Positions 51,233 through 63,055 of a DNA stretch of 64,000 nt are shown piece by piece. Origin of the DNA: Prorocentrum cordatum. Lineage: Eukaryota; Sar; Dinophyceae; Prorocentrales; Prorocentraceae. The first letter of the stretch is position 1; every line of letters begins with the position of its first letter. A program made the translations under genes and the position numbers. The stretch covers positions 72,501 to 136,500 of the forward strand of contig CAUYUJ010015831.1 of NCBI GenBank assembly GCA_963575745.1, read 5' to 3'. The notes beneath the pieces were generated by a model. That model did not search any database. It was given only the letters and a program-made list of their open reading frames with translations, and was not told where the DNA came from.

Positions 51233-51785
51233 GTCATCATCATCAGCATCATCATCACCATCATCATCATCATCACCCTCATCCTCATCATCATCACTGT
51301 CATCATTATTGCATCTTGTTCTTAGGCATCGGCCCGAGGCCTCAGGCAGCGAGCGAGCGAGAAGGGGGAGTGAGGATGAGCAGGTGGGCAAACGGTCCCC
51401 TGATCCTCCCTCTCGTCTCGACTTCCTATTCCTCTTCCTCCTGTGCATCATCTTCTTGATATACTTCTCGTCTGTCCTCCCTCTTCAGGATCCCTCTCCT
51501 TTGTTCCCTTCTCCCTTGCTCCCTCCTGTTGGAAGTTTGAGAGCGAGCGAGTGATGATGATGATTATGATGATACAGGCGATGATGACGATGATGATGAT
51601 GATGGTGGTGGTGATTGTGATGGTGGTGGTGATGATGATCAGGATTATGATGATGATGGTGATGATGATGAGGATGATGATGAAGGTTGTGATGCTGACG
51701 ATGATCATGTTGATGATTGTGATGATGCTGATTATGAGCATGCTGATGATGCTGCTGATGATGATGAGGAGGAGGAGGAGGAGGA
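51233..51785. repeat. (ATC)n then (GAT)n arrays downstream of the retrogene
   Basis: ATC/CAT units at 51233-51310 and GATGATGAT with GTG variants at 51552-51770, separated by unassigned sequence with CTC patches. Confidence 0.88.
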
Positions 51786-52027
51786 ACAAATACTCCCTGA
51801 TGCTGCTCTCGCCTCGTCTCTTCCTCCCTCTGTTGCCCATCCCCCCCGTTCGTTTTTCTTTCATCCCTCCTCGGCGCAGGAGGGCGGTGTGTGCGCCTGC
51901 ATCCGCTCCCCCCGGGAAGGTGCAAGGGCGACGGGCGACGGTGGGGGGATGGAGGTTGAAACGGAGGGAGTTCGCAGGTTTTGGGGGAAAGGGGGGCGGG
52001 AGGGAAGGAGGGAGGATTACGAACGAT

Positions 52028-52165
52028 GGAGAGAGAGAGAGAGAGAGAAAGAGAGAAAGAGAGAGAGAAAGAGAGAAAAAGAAATAAACAAAAGTAAAGA
52101 GAGCGAGAGTGAGAGAGAGAGAGAGAGAGAGAGATGAGGAGAGAAAGAAAGAGAGGAAAAAAGGG
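52028..52165 (+). repeat. (GA)n/(GAAA)n microsatellite
   Basis: GAGAGA with AAGAGAG variants, next to GGA-rich sequence on both sides. Confidence 0.93.
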
Positions 52166-52258
52166 AGGGAGGGGTGACTGTGGGGGAGGAGGGGCGGGAG
52201 GAGGGGGCGAGGGAAACAAATGATGGGGGGGTCGAGGAGGGAGGAGCGGGGCAGCCCG

Positions 52259-52447
52259 GGGGCAGAGCTTGGAACGGGGCGGGCTTTGCTCTGGCCCGCG
52301 ACCTCTGCGCCGCGTTCGCGGGCGCCGCGCAACGAGAAAAGCATCCGCGGCGCGGCGGCCGCGGCGTCGGCGCCCGCCGACCGGGTGCCCTCGGTAGCGC
52401 CGGTGTCGCAGGAGTCGGCCGTGATCCCAGACCACTTCGCGTCGTGA
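52259..52447 (+). CDS. Candidate terminal exon of unknown gene
   Basis: The + frame after the CCGGGGGCAG acceptor near 52259 has C/G-ending codons (RNEKSIRGAAAAASAPADRV, then VSQESAVIPDHFAS) and ends at TGA 52445-52447. No upstream exon is identified, because GA/GGA repeats precede it. Confidence 0.3.
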   Translation, partial: GAELGTGRALLWPATSAPRSRAPRNEKSIRGAAAAASAPADRVPSVAPVSQESAVIPDHFAS

Positions 52448-53790
52448 CAACAATCACGACGGGAAGCTTTTCGCTATTTTCGGCCTTTGGGTGCCCCTAC
52501 CGGGCCTTGAAGAGCGTCAAAAACGATTCGGGATGCAAAACCGGTCCCGGGGAATGGGTCCAGGCCTCGTGGTGTCGCGTCATGGAAGAATCACGAAGTC
52601 GGGGGTCTGGGTCGCAGGAGGCGGCCGTGGTCCCAGATCTCCCGCGATATGCTTCTCGCATTCCTAGCGTTTTTGCCCTCGATTTCAGCCTCTGGGGCCT
52701 GGTGTCGGGCCCGGGGGCCATACAAAAACGGAGGGGGGACGAGATACCACTCTTGGGGAAGGGATCGGGACCTCAGAGTCTGCGCGCTGAGACAGAGATC
52801 GTTCGTCGAATGTCTGGGATTCTGGAGGCCTCGATGATGGGGCCGGAGCAAATTGGGTCAGAGGATCGCGCCGCATCGCCGGCGATGCAATCGGCGACGG
52901 CAGGTCGTACCAGGCGGGCCTCAAATCGTGTCTCCGATGCACCGGCGATGAGGCACGATCCTCCGACGCCGACGCCGCCTCCTGGAGCCCCTTTTTGTGG
53001 AGGCCTGGAGAATATGATCAGAAAACCTGGCATGAACAACAATTTCCCAGCAGAACCTTTACGTCCAGGACCTCTCTCCCTCATCCCGATATCCCCATCA
53101 CGAAAAGACGACAATCGGTTTCAACGTAAACGCGGAGGCACGCGCGGATTTCTTGGATCGGCGCTGGATCCTTTGGCGGCCGCGCGCCAGCGAAGGGGTT
53201 GGGCAGGGAGGTGGAAGGGAGCGACGGAGGGACACTGGGTCGAGATGGGAGGGTGAGAGTACGCGGGGCAGGAGGTGACTCTCGGGCTTTCTGCGTAGTG
53301 CTTTGTTCCTCAGACTGCTGTCGGGTCTCGCAGACGTATGGAACACGCCTTGACGTTGCGCAGTCAGGATAGGAGCAGAGCGGGTTGGGCCAGTGAAAGG
53401 GGGAAATTGAGGGATGGCAAGTGTACAGGTCCACCTCGCTCCTCCACATCCCCCTCCGAGGAAGGGATCAAGCTCAGAGGAGGAGGGGGGGGAGGAGGAG
53501 GAGAAGGAGGAGGAGGAGGGGGGAAGTAAGAGGAGGAAGGAGATAAGTGTCTATAAGTGTTTGGTTGGCAGGAACACAGCTCATCTCGGGCGGAGCGCTC
53601 ATCTCTCTTCGCAGGTGGAGAGGCACATTGGCTTGACGGGGCTTCCCCAGTCTTTCTCGTCCTCTTCTTCCTCCTCTTCCTCCTCTTGTATTGTAGCCCC
53701 AGCGCGTGATGCACACATCCGATACTGTACGTGGGGTTCGATCCACCAGCACACGGTGTGGGGGGTCGCAGAGAGCCCCTCCTGAAGAGG
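52448..53790. other. Unassigned region with a ~206-bp duplication
   Basis: TCGCAGGAGTCGGCCGTGAT, CCCAGACCACTTCGCG at 52407 resembles TCGCAGGAGGCGGCCGTGGT, CCCAGATCTCCCGCG at 52613. The rest to 53790 shows a GGA patch (53478-53525) and no confident gene. Confidence 0.35.
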
Positions 53791-53794
53791 GTCC

Positions 53795-55098
53795 ATGGCG
53801 CCGATGCGTTCGATCCTCCGCGTCCTGGGCTTCAACCCCATGTATGCAACAGGCTTACGATTAAGTGAAGTGTTACTGAACACCAAAGGGTCATATGTGT
53901 TACTATTCGCAGGCACTCAGGAAACATGTCGTCGGGGAGGAGGGGTACTTCGTCGTCGGTGTGAGGGGCGAGTTGTGTTCGAGTCGGTCTTTCAGCATAG
54001 TCCTCTGACGAATCGGAGTACGGGGTGTGCAGTATGTCTTGGGAAGTCGTATCGTGAGCGTGATCTTGTCCAGACGTGTGCGGCACCACCTCGAGCAGCG
54101 GGCAGAGCAGTTGCAGCACGCGTGAAGCACGGCGCACAAGACGAAGTAGATGGTGCACTATATTTCCCCCCACAACCTTCTCGGCGAGATGAAGTAGGAC
54201 AGTATTTCTCCACGGTCCAGGTGCTGGTTCAGTGGTGGAAGGTCTCCTGCACTCCCTCCCTGCCCGTGCCCTCCCTGTATTCTACGCCGACCTCAACGAC
54301 GGCGCCGGCTTGTCTAAGATCAGTGGCTCGTGGGAGGCGGCCCCTTCCCTGGCAGTTGGAGATGCGCGTGCACAGGAGCACAGGAGGAAGGGAGCGGGGG
54401 AAGAGATTCGGAGGTTGATGGAACAGCAGCATATGATTATCCCAGCCACGCTCTTTCTTCTGGAACATGCGTATTTCTTTTGTGGGAACCCATCGCGTCG
54501 TTCATTGATCGATTTCCTCTTTATTCCGCGGGGATACCAAGATCGAGTTGTGCGATGCCATCCCCTCAGGGGGCTGGGGGCACGAATGCAAGCTGTAAAA
54601 GGATTGCCACCTCGTGACCATGTGCCTGTCTATTTAATGTTATTATACACGAAGGACCCTCGCGACCTTCCCCCACAGCCTCCACCCAAGATGAACACCT
54701 TCACCCTGACGCAGGCGATTCGATCAGGTCGGGGTAAGGTCCCTTTCCTCTCAGAAGTGGTTCAGGAGCTGGAAGCGCATGAGGGGGGCCTGTTGGCCCT
54801 GACCGAGACTGGTGCACCTGATCAGATATTCGAGGCTCTCGAATGCAGGATGCACGCCATTGGTCTTCGGCACTTTGGTCAGGCCCCCCTCGCGCCCAAC
54901 TCGCAGGACCGCTATCGGCCACGGGAATTACTGGCGGAGCGTTCTCGGTTGAAGGGGGGGGGGGGGGGGGGGGGGGGGCAGGAGGTTAACGCGGAGGCGG
55001 AGTTGGGGGAGGTGGAGAAGGATCTTCGGCGACGTTCAGCCCGTCTTAAGGATGAGCGGAGGCGGGCATCGCGAGCTGAAAAAGGCACTGCGCGTTGA
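53795..55098 (+). pseudogene. LINE ORF2 N-terminal part: endonuclease/exonuclease/phosphatase-type domain, frameshifted
   Basis: Block one (53795-~54237) reads SYVLLFAGTQETCRRGGGVL and later DGALYFPPQPSRRDE, consistent with the Gln-Glu-Thr and mid-domain strands of this nuclease family. Block two, in another frame (54232-55098), reads LLHSLPARALPVFYADLNDG (the Asp-x-Asn motif), SLIDFLFIPRGYQDRV (the Ile-Asp strand) and LPPRDHVPVYLMLLY (the final Asp-His motif), then a connector with a poly-G run (54954-54978). In LINEs this domain nicks target DNA to prime reverse transcription. Key Glu, Asp/Asn and Asp-His residues are present, but a frame break at about 54235 separates them, so this copy cannot be translated as one protein. 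Confidence 0.7.
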
Positions 55099-55099
55099 A

Positions 55100-55827
55100 C
55101 TCATCGAGGAGGCGTGGCGGTCGCGGCGGCTTGCCGACGCGATGCACCTATCTCGTCGTGCTGCCCGCTGCCGTTCCGGCGCCAAGCAGGGAGGTGGGCG
55201 TCGTCTGGGCCCTGTCCCGCTGGGCCGTTCAGTCTGGGCATCGTTTTGATCATTTCCAGGAGGAGAAGGGGGGGTGGGAGGCTAAGGAGGTTTCATGGGA
55301 AGGGTGGCGTCATGAGCATGATGATCTTCCTGCCCCCCCCCCAAAAAAAAACACAGCTGGCGATGGAAGTGTCCTGGGGGAGCTAGGTTTCCTGTTTCCT
55401 GGACTTCAAGGCGATTCGTACATGCTGTTGGAAAGCTGGCAAACGAAGGGCCGCCCCACCTGGCACGCTACCTTTGGAGATCTGGGACATGCTCCTATCC
55501 CCAGAGGTCGGGCTGCGCAAGAGGGGCCAGGGGGTGGGGTTCCAGGGGGCTCTTCCCGAGATGAACACGCGTCGCCATATCATGCATCAAGCTCTCGTTC
55601 AAATACGCAGGTGTGATTTGGCACCTTTATACTGGCACCGCAGCAGAGGCGTTGGATCGTATAAGAATGAGATGTCTGGCCCTCGTGGCCGCCGTCTTAT
55701 CCATGCCCTGCCATCTATTGGGGAAGCTTGGCATGCGAAGCGTCTACCCTCGCCCTTCCTCCTCGAGATCACGGGTTCGCACGTCGCCGCGTGCGTGGGG
55801 GGGCGGGGGCGGGGGCGGGGTGGGGTG

Positions 55828-55900
<73 letters not shown>

Positions 55901-57009
55901 GGGGGCCGCGATGGGCGTCATGGCCTATGGCTTCCGTTTTAGACAGGCAGGTTGGAGTTTCGGCACCGCCATGAAAGATCTCTCGAATGCTTCCGGCAGC
56001 GCGGCTTGGACCGCACTTGGTGCAGTCGCCCAGGAACGCGCAGCCCCAGAGGATCGGGTCTTTTGCCGCCAGAGGTGCCGTCTCTCAGTCGTGGAGGTTG
56101 ACACGGCGACAGGACCGCTGCACGTGGAGACGGGCTGTGGAGGCGTGATGGGGGGCCCGTTCAATGTTCAGGGGTTCGCGGGGGCGTTCGTCAAGCCTGT
56201 TTCCGATTGGGCCCAGAAGGTTCGAGATGTGATCCCTAGTGCTAGCCTAGTTGAGAGCCTATGGTGTGGTGAGAAGGTAGATATGTCTTATCTGAAGTGT
56301 GCATATGATCTCCTTACAATTGTATCATTATGCATTGGGAGGGGGGGGGGGGATGGAGGAGGTTCTCGACTCTCTCAATAAAGTTGATGACATATTAGAC
56401 GCCTCTGGACACGACGGGCCATGTACAGAACAAGACAAAACAGGTGACGCACTTGCACATCGCTGGCCCTGGATCTCTCCAGTGTAAGAAGTATATGCGT
56501 ACCCATGGAATTCAAGGGGGTAGACTGGCCGGATGGGTCTCTGATGTCGCTCGATATATCGGGCCTTTGATCACGCCGTTGCAGTAGGCATCCTCTGGGC
56601 TTGAATGTCGCGTGAGCGCTGCGTCGTCGGGTTCTACAGCATGGGCGCTTTCTGGTCCATGGAGAGCCCGAAGGCATGGAAGCGTGTCATAGTCATTGGT
56701 CTAGTTCAGGGGTCACTGTTATCGGGATTGGAACCCTTCATACTCTCTGAGAAGCAGTATTCTCTACTGGACCGACACCTTGCACGACTAGGACGCACGG
56801 CCATGATGGGCGCAGCATGCACACACGCACAAGATGACGATGACCACGCTCATTCGTTATCAAGCCGGGAGGTTTTAGATTATTGGGGAATCATGGATTG
56901 TTATCATGCGCTGCTGGCACGACGTTCGCATTGGTATCAGAGTTGGGCGAAGCACCAGAGCTCGCACATCCAAGTTTTAGTGGCACTCTTTGGGGGATAT
57001 GAGATTTGA
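55100..57009 (+). pseudogene. LINE ORF2 reverse-transcriptase region, frameshifted, with microsatellite insertion
   Basis: Frame fragments continue the ORF2 order: FLFPGLQGDSYMLLESWQTK (~55387), EVGLRKRGQGVGFQGALPEM and MHQALVQIRRCDLAPLYW (55474-55780), a (TG)n tract at 55829-55897, then AYGFRFRQAGWSFGTAMKDL with motif A aspartate (KDLSNASGS) and CGGVMGGPFNVQGFAGAF (55917-56240). Motif C is KCAYDLLTI near 56300, where the family has an Ala-Asp-Asp core; one catalytic aspartate appears replaced by tyrosine. After RYIGPL (~56560) comes 56605-57009 with MGAFWSMESPKAWKRVIVIG, VQGSLLSGLEPFILSEKQY and IQVLVALFGGYEI, the usual region downstream of the polymerase. Several frame changes and the motif C loss make it a dead copy. 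Confidence 0.7.
55829..55897 (+). repeat. (TG)n microsatellite inside the LINE reverse-transcriptase region
   Basis: About 34 TG units with one CG variant, flanked by G runs, splitting the polymerase between its N-terminal motifs and motif A. Confidence 0.97.
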
Positions 57010-57395
57010 ACATCCTGATCAGTGGCCGTGTTCAGCTACGGGGTTGACGAAGTATGCCTCCCCCTGGGCTCGGAGGGTCGGGGGCGACGTGAGGGGGGCC
57101 ATCCAGAGCTGACCCGGCGCCGGGGACCTCCTGTCGAGGATCGCGGATTGCCCGTGGCGTCTATTGGAGGAGGAGGAGGAGGACACGAGGGACTTCGCTG
57201 CTTTGGATTACACAGAGTTGGGAGTCATCAAGTCAGTCATGCAGCACCTCCTCCAGAGCCCCCCCCCCTGTTGTCCAAGAGGCCGATCGCGCGCAGGAAG
57301 CACGTGCACAACCTTGCGCTTGCACGGCCGCAAACGCATCGGCTGATGGCACATGCACACCGTGCACATGTCGATTTACCATTAGGAAAGGTCTC

Positions 57396-57710
57396 ATGGA
57401 ACACCTCCGTCATAGGCGCCGCGTTCGGAATCTCAGCCATGTGTTGGTTACCTCTAACCACTGTCCCGTCTGCTCCAGAAGATTCAGGAATCAGATCTTG
57501 GCAGCGGGGCACCTGCAGGGGGCTCTCCAGAGAGGCTACTGCGGGGGATGCAGTCCGCGCTCCCTGGTGCCCGTGACTGAACCCAAGGGTTACCAGTGTG
57601 GATTGCGCACGTTTGCAGGCAAAAAAGCTGAGGACATCCGCAGCCACGTTTTGGTGCATCTCCCCTGGCCAGTGCATCTTACTCGATCAGAATTGCGACA
57701 CTCCCTTCGC
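57396..57710 (+). pseudogene. LINE ORF2 C-terminal zinc-finger segment
   Basis: The frame includes VLVTSNHCPVCSRRFRNQIL, then AAGHLQGALQRGYC (Cys-x2-Cys, then His and Cys), then VTEPKGYQCGLRTFAGKKAE. A Cys-Pro-x-Cys...His finger near the C-terminus is usual in dinoflagellate LINE ORF2. It is in the right place after the polymerase, although the frame between 57010 and 57396 is not continuous. Confidence 0.6.
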
Positions 57711-57738
57711 CATCAGCCTCCTTTGGCCGGTGGACACA

Positions 57739-58530
57739 ATGCCACGCGAGGGGGCCGCAGCGGCGGCGGTGCTGCCCGCGGACATCGGCGTGCCGACGCG
57801 GATGAAGCGACCCAGCAGCAGCCCCGAATCGGCGGCGAAGGTCGCGAAGCAGGGGGCCAGCCAGCCACCGCCAGGAGGAGGGGGCAATGGCCCAGCGGAC
57901 GCCCAGGCGGGCGGCAAGCTGGACAAGACGACGATGAACATGCTCATCCGCCTGTCCCTCAGCAACTCCAGGGCGATCGCGGCGCTCGAGGGCTCGGTCT
58001 ACGAGGCGTTCGAGGTGCCCGAGCAGGCGCCCACGGACATCGGCAAGCTCATGGCCACCACCAACCAGGAGTACGACCGGCAGTCCAAGGCGCTGAAGGT
58101 GCAGGCGCAGGCGGGTGAGAAGGTGGGCTGGAAGGCGCGAGGATCCCCCTTCGTGTGCCTCTTCGAAGGTACTCAAGGCCGCGATCGACGACGCGTCAGC
58201 AGACGGGAGCCATCCCGCGCCCAAGCCGCACCACATCCTTCGGAGCTTCTGGGCGGACGTGGTGCTGAAGGCGACCCCGTCGCGGACATCGAGGCGATGG
58301 TCGCCCACTTTCGCTGCGAGTAGGTGAGGGCCGAGGCTTCCGAACGCCGCGTTGGCGTGCTCACAGTGGCGACCCAGATGCGGGCCCCTCGCGTCGGAGA
58401 GATTTGGGCAGTGATTTCAGGGTACTTCCTGAAGATCAGGGGCCTCAAGAGACTCACGGGATCGGCGCCGAGGGGCCCGCTAGAGAGGGGGCTGGGGAAA
58501 CATCTGGACGGATCGGGCAAGGGCAAGTGA
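57739..58530 (+). pseudogene. LINE ORF1-like protein, frame-disrupted
   Basis: ATG at 57739 opens a biased frame: basic N-terminus (GVPTRMKRPSSSPESAAKVA), then KLDKTTMNMLIRLSLSNSRA and YEAFEVPEQAPTDIGKLMAT, a helical region typical of small proteins that accompany dinoflagellate LINEs. Near 58165 coding bias moves to the frame with VLKAAIDDASADGSHPAPKP and HHILRSFWADVVLKA, then returns (DIEAMVAHFRCE) to a stop at 58321-58323. Read past that stop, it continues RAEASERRVGVLTVATQMRA and LTGSAPRGPLERGLGKHL to 58528-58530. The content fits ORF1, the nucleic-acid-binding partner of ORF2, but two frame shifts and a stop break it. Its place downstream of a complete ORF2 implies a second element. Confidence 0.55.
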
Positions 58531-58533
58531 TTC

Positions 58534-59100
58534 TGAGTAGTATGCTAAGGCAGAGTGAGCGGCTTCGGGAGTTTTTAGCAAGAGGCTTGACGTTGCCACA
58601 GCAGCACCAGCAGCAGCAGAGTTTCTCCACTTATTCCTCCACCTCTCTCCCACTTAACCCTGTTGTGCACCCCCTCCGCCGCCCCGTCCACCGACGGGGG
58701 GGCAGGCGCGAGGCGTCGCCACCCATGCCGCCGCCCGCAGCAGGACGTGGCCGCTGGCGTGCGGCCAAAACCAAAGCCCTCGCAGTGCCGGGTTCCGGAG
58801 CTGAGGGGGTGGCGGTTGAGGCCCCGTGGCGGGCTGCCAGCAATCGAGGGGGGGGGGCGGGGTCGTCGTCGTCGAGGTCGGGGGCGGGGGGTGGTGGGAA
58901 GGGGCGATGATCGGCCCCCGATGAGTGGCGCCTCATCCCAGGCTGCGTGCCATCGGGAGAGGCCGCCGCTCGGGGCAGCGCGGCTCCTGGCCGAGAGGCT
59001 ATTGGGCCATCTTTCATGTTTATCGCCCTTTGAGGGGCACTGACGGTCGAAAACTCGACGCTCAGAGGCAGCAGATTCTCACAGAGGATTCGACGGCCGT
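58534..59100 (+). other. Gly/Arg-rich open region, low confidence
   Basis: The + frame reads HPLRRPVHRRGGRREASPPM, then KTKALAVPGSGAEGVAVEAP, ending at 58908-58910. It may be linker sequence of the second LINE. No motif is recognised up to the (ACT)n array. Confidence 0.3.
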
Positions 59101-59110
59101 CCCAGAGCAG

Positions 59111-59751
<641 letters not shown>

Positions 59752-59939
59752 CTGTATTGTCCTCCTTATCTCCTCTTCCTCGTGCTCGTCCTTTCCCCTC
59801 CATTCCCTTTCCTTGTAGATAGCGCCTCCTTGCCGCGCCATTAGACGTGCCATCAGGTCGGGCAGACTTCCGCGCACTCTGCGATCTCGAAGCTGGGAAT
59901 TGCCAACATTCATACAGATAGAGCACATGTCTTTGTCAA

Positions 59940-60440
59940 CACGGGGATCTCGTTTCGGCACCGCGCGCACTCATCTCTACACGGATGCGTGCTCTTCAAA
60001 CTCGAACTCTCGCTTTGGCGCGTCGCGAACTGTTTTCATAGTGGGCAACAGTCGAATGGTTGGAGGGCGGTTCGTTGCCAAATTGGGGGCTCCGGCTTGT
60101 GATTTCGACATTCTGACCCAACGTCCCATGTTGTGCAACAGCTTCACGGATGGAGGGTGGCTCATTTGTAAAATGGAGCTTCTGCTTGACCGCCACAGTT
60201 TCTGAATGTGTGCAGCGATTTTCGTTGGACATCTCCTTGAGTTTCGTGGCCCTACCTCTTCGCATGCCTGACAGCTGGAAGGATGAAACGTTAGACCTGT
60301 GGAAACGGGGTCTCGCCTGAATGACAGGTCCACGGGGCGCTCGTCTGTCAAAGGGGGGCCTCTCCCGCAGTGGCAAGCGACAACTTGTGAGGACTTTGAG
60401 AGTGGGGCCTGGGACGGGAAGTTGCATTGCAGCATCGTTG
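59940..60440 (-). repeat. F2 repeat block, inverted orientation, ~80-bp monomers
   Basis: Read on the minus strand, units with GCGCGCGGTGCCGAAACGAG, GACGCGCCAAAGCGAGAG and TCCGTGAAGC(T) correspond to the F2 order at 2.0-2.2 and 10.4-10.9 kb. Confidence 0.6.
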
Positions 60441-60712
60441 ATGCGTTTTGTGTCTACTCCGGTCCCCCTCCTCCGCCTCCGTCGTTGCAAAGTGGTCTAG
60501 CTACATGGGAGCCAAGGCCCCCCCCATTCCCGCTGTCTGCCGCGTGGCGCCGGCGCAGCCGCGCCGCTGCACGTTTCGGCTCGCGCTAGTTGTTTGGTCG
60601 AGAGCGCGCGTGTCGATTCCGTTTCCGAGAGCTCCTCGAGGCGGCCCCGAGACAGTTGGGCGAGAGGTGGGGGAAAGAGGAGCGAGGAGGAACGGAGGAG
60701 GGGGGGGGAGTG

Positions 60713-60914
60713 CAGTGGATACCCATGCCGAGAAACACCATGCTTGCCTCCAGGGAGCCCTGGCTTTCTCGGGTTTCTGTGGTACTGCGATGGGAAGCGT
60801 TTCTGTGGCTTTGCGACGGGAAACTTGACGTTCCCACACCGAAAATCAATGGACGCCCTGGGATCTTAGGGTTGGGTTTCTTGTGGAAGGTTTCTTGTGG
60901 TCGGGCCTCCACTG
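60713..60914 (+). mobile_element. Small TIR element, copy 2 (related to 8224-8399)
   Basis: The ends CAGTGGA and TCCACTG are inverted, and the interior follows copy 1 in order: CGAGAAACACCATGCTTGCC, CCCACACCG, CAATGGACGCCCTGGGATC, GGGTTTCTTGTGGAAGGTTT. An additional ~30 bp (TGTGGTACTGCGATGGGAAG region) is present. TA flanks are not obvious here. Confidence 0.65.
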
Positions 60915-61059
60915 CAGGATGAGGAGAAGGCCCTCCTCCTCGTCTTCCTCCTCCTCGCCACCTCGCCTCGCTCCTCCTCCTCTCCTTGAGCAGGGAGGGA
61001 GGCCTGCGGCTGCTCCCTCTCGCTGCCTTTTCCGTACGTCCGCTCGCGCGGGGCGCAGC

Positions 61060-61900
61060 TCTCTCTCTCTCTCTCTCTCTCTCTTTCCGCCGCCGTCGTG
61101 GGAGCGCGGCGGGCCGACGGCGCTCCCCAGGGGTTGACCCATGCGCTGTTCCGCTGGACTTCGGCTGAGTCTTGTTTTTCCGTTTTGGCAGGGGGGTAGA
61201 GCAAAACGAACGGCAAAACGAAAACAACACAAACAACAACGTTGAGGTCCAGCCCTGGCGCTCTCATTGACAAACGCTGGTGCTTCTCGTGAGGCAGTTT
61301 GATTATGGTGATCGGTTGGTGGTCTTGGATTGTACAGGGTTGTCCCAGAGGTTCAAGTGCCCCTCATGGGGCGAACTGAGTGTTCTACAGGGTGACGATC
61401 GGTTCGCCATTGTTCATGTTTGTTCATTGTGTTCCTGAAGTCCAGCGAGTCCCCGATTGATTGCAGCACTGATTCGTGTCCATATCTACGTGTCCATTTC
61501 ATGGATTTCTGAAGCAGCCCCACTGGGCCCCATGGAGACGCACGGACGCTTCGGGAGCTATAGAGTTCCGTGTTCGCTCCTACGGGTCGTCGAGCAGTTT
61601 CATGGTTTTATTGTCCCATGATGGCCGAACATAGGCATTCTTATTTCTCCAAGCATTGTTGGCCCAGAGGAGCTTCTGTGGTCGCCGTGGAAGGCCCGTC
61701 GCCGCCTCGTCGGCGCCCGTCGTCTGGGCCGGAAGGTCGGTTTGGCGGTATGTGTCCGCCACCGCCGCCCCGGCAGACTTATCCGCGGAGTGCTCGCACA
61801 GCAGGGATGTGTTGCTCCGAGATGGACACGTGCAGGCCAAGAACAGTGGGCGCGTGCCACGACAAGTTTTCGATCTGATCCCGGAACGCAGGTTGGCATG
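61060..61900. other. Unassigned region with a short (CT)n
   Basis: (CT)n at 61062-61084. The rest is lower in GC, with no supported ORF. Confidence 0.35.
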
Positions 61901-61904
61901 AATG

Positions 61905-63055
61905 ACGTTCTGCGGGCTCTGGGGGCCGCCTTTGGGACCGCTGAAGCCGTCAGGGGCCCATCCTGGGGCCTTCCTGAGGCTTTTGGGGCCACGTTCTGAG
62001 AGGCGGCGCCGAGAAGTCCGGGCACTCGCCAGCGACGGCGACTCCGCCGCCAGGCTCATATCTCGGGGCCTTTGGCCGAGGGGCAGCCGCGCGCACTTGC
62101 GCGCAGACAGCGAAGCGTCCAAGACACCGCACCAGGATCCTCCGCGCTCGCAGATGCCACCTTCGCCCGCGAAGTTGCCGCCTTGACGGGTCCTTGTCCT
62201 CGTCACCGTCGCCGTCGCCGCCGTCATCGTGATCGTCGTCGTCGTCGTCGTCGTCACCGTTGCCGTCGTCGGCATCGCTGTCGCCGCCGCTGTCGTGGTC
62301 GTCTTGCAGGATTTCGCCTGAGGATGATCGGTCTTCCATACTCGAGGATATGTTTTTTTGATTGTTGTGAATGTTATTTGTTTTCCTTTCGGCTTTCGGG
62401 GCCTCCAGGGGCCTCCAGAGGACTCCAGAAAGGTGGTCGCAATGAAGAACATTGGTTCTGAGGGAATAGGGCCCTGAGGTTTTTCACCTTGTCGGCCTCC
62501 CGGGGTCCTTCCAAGGCCTCGGGCCCGTCGAAAACTGCATGATATTCAGAAAAGTGCTTACGTAGTGCGGGGCCCGCTTCCCCCAAGATTGCCCAAGAGA
62601 GCCCCGAGAGGGCCTCCAGGAAGCCCTCGAGAGGTTAAACTCAGCCAAAAACCACGGGGAATCTATGATTTTGGCCTTCTCGCCTTCTCGCCTCCGACAC
62701 GCTTCCAAGACTTCAACATGGCCCCCAAGAGGCCCCCAAGAGGCGCCCAAGAGGCCCCTGGCCCAGCAGCCCAGAACCCCCATGGACAATGGGGGTGACT
62801 GGGGCCCTCAGGGGCCAGGGGCCCCCGAGACGGGCCAAGAGGGTTCCAGGAGGCCCCCCAGGCGGTCCAAGAGAACTCCGACACGGCCCCGGAGCGTTCC
62901 AGGACGGCCCAGGATGACTTCAAGACGGCCCCAGAGGCCTCCGAGTCCCCTCGAGTCGCTCCGCGCCCCCCAAACGGCCCAAGAGGCTTCCGAGTCGGTC
63001 CAAGAGCGCCCCAAGACTCTAAAGATTGCTTCCAGACGGCCTAAGAGGCTAGGAG
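61905..63055 (-). repeat. F6-type low-complexity sequence, mixed orientation, with (CGTCGT)n patch
   Basis: GGGGCCGCCTTTGGG and GGGGCCTCCAGGGGCC at 61920-62015 and 62395-62440. CCCCCAAGAGGCCCCCAAGA and CGGCCCAAGAGG units (inverted F6) at 62585-63050. A (GTC)n patch at 62205-62310. A + frame at 62075-62180 (SVQDTAPGSSALADATFARE) has some codon bias but no boundaries. Confidence 0.55.
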
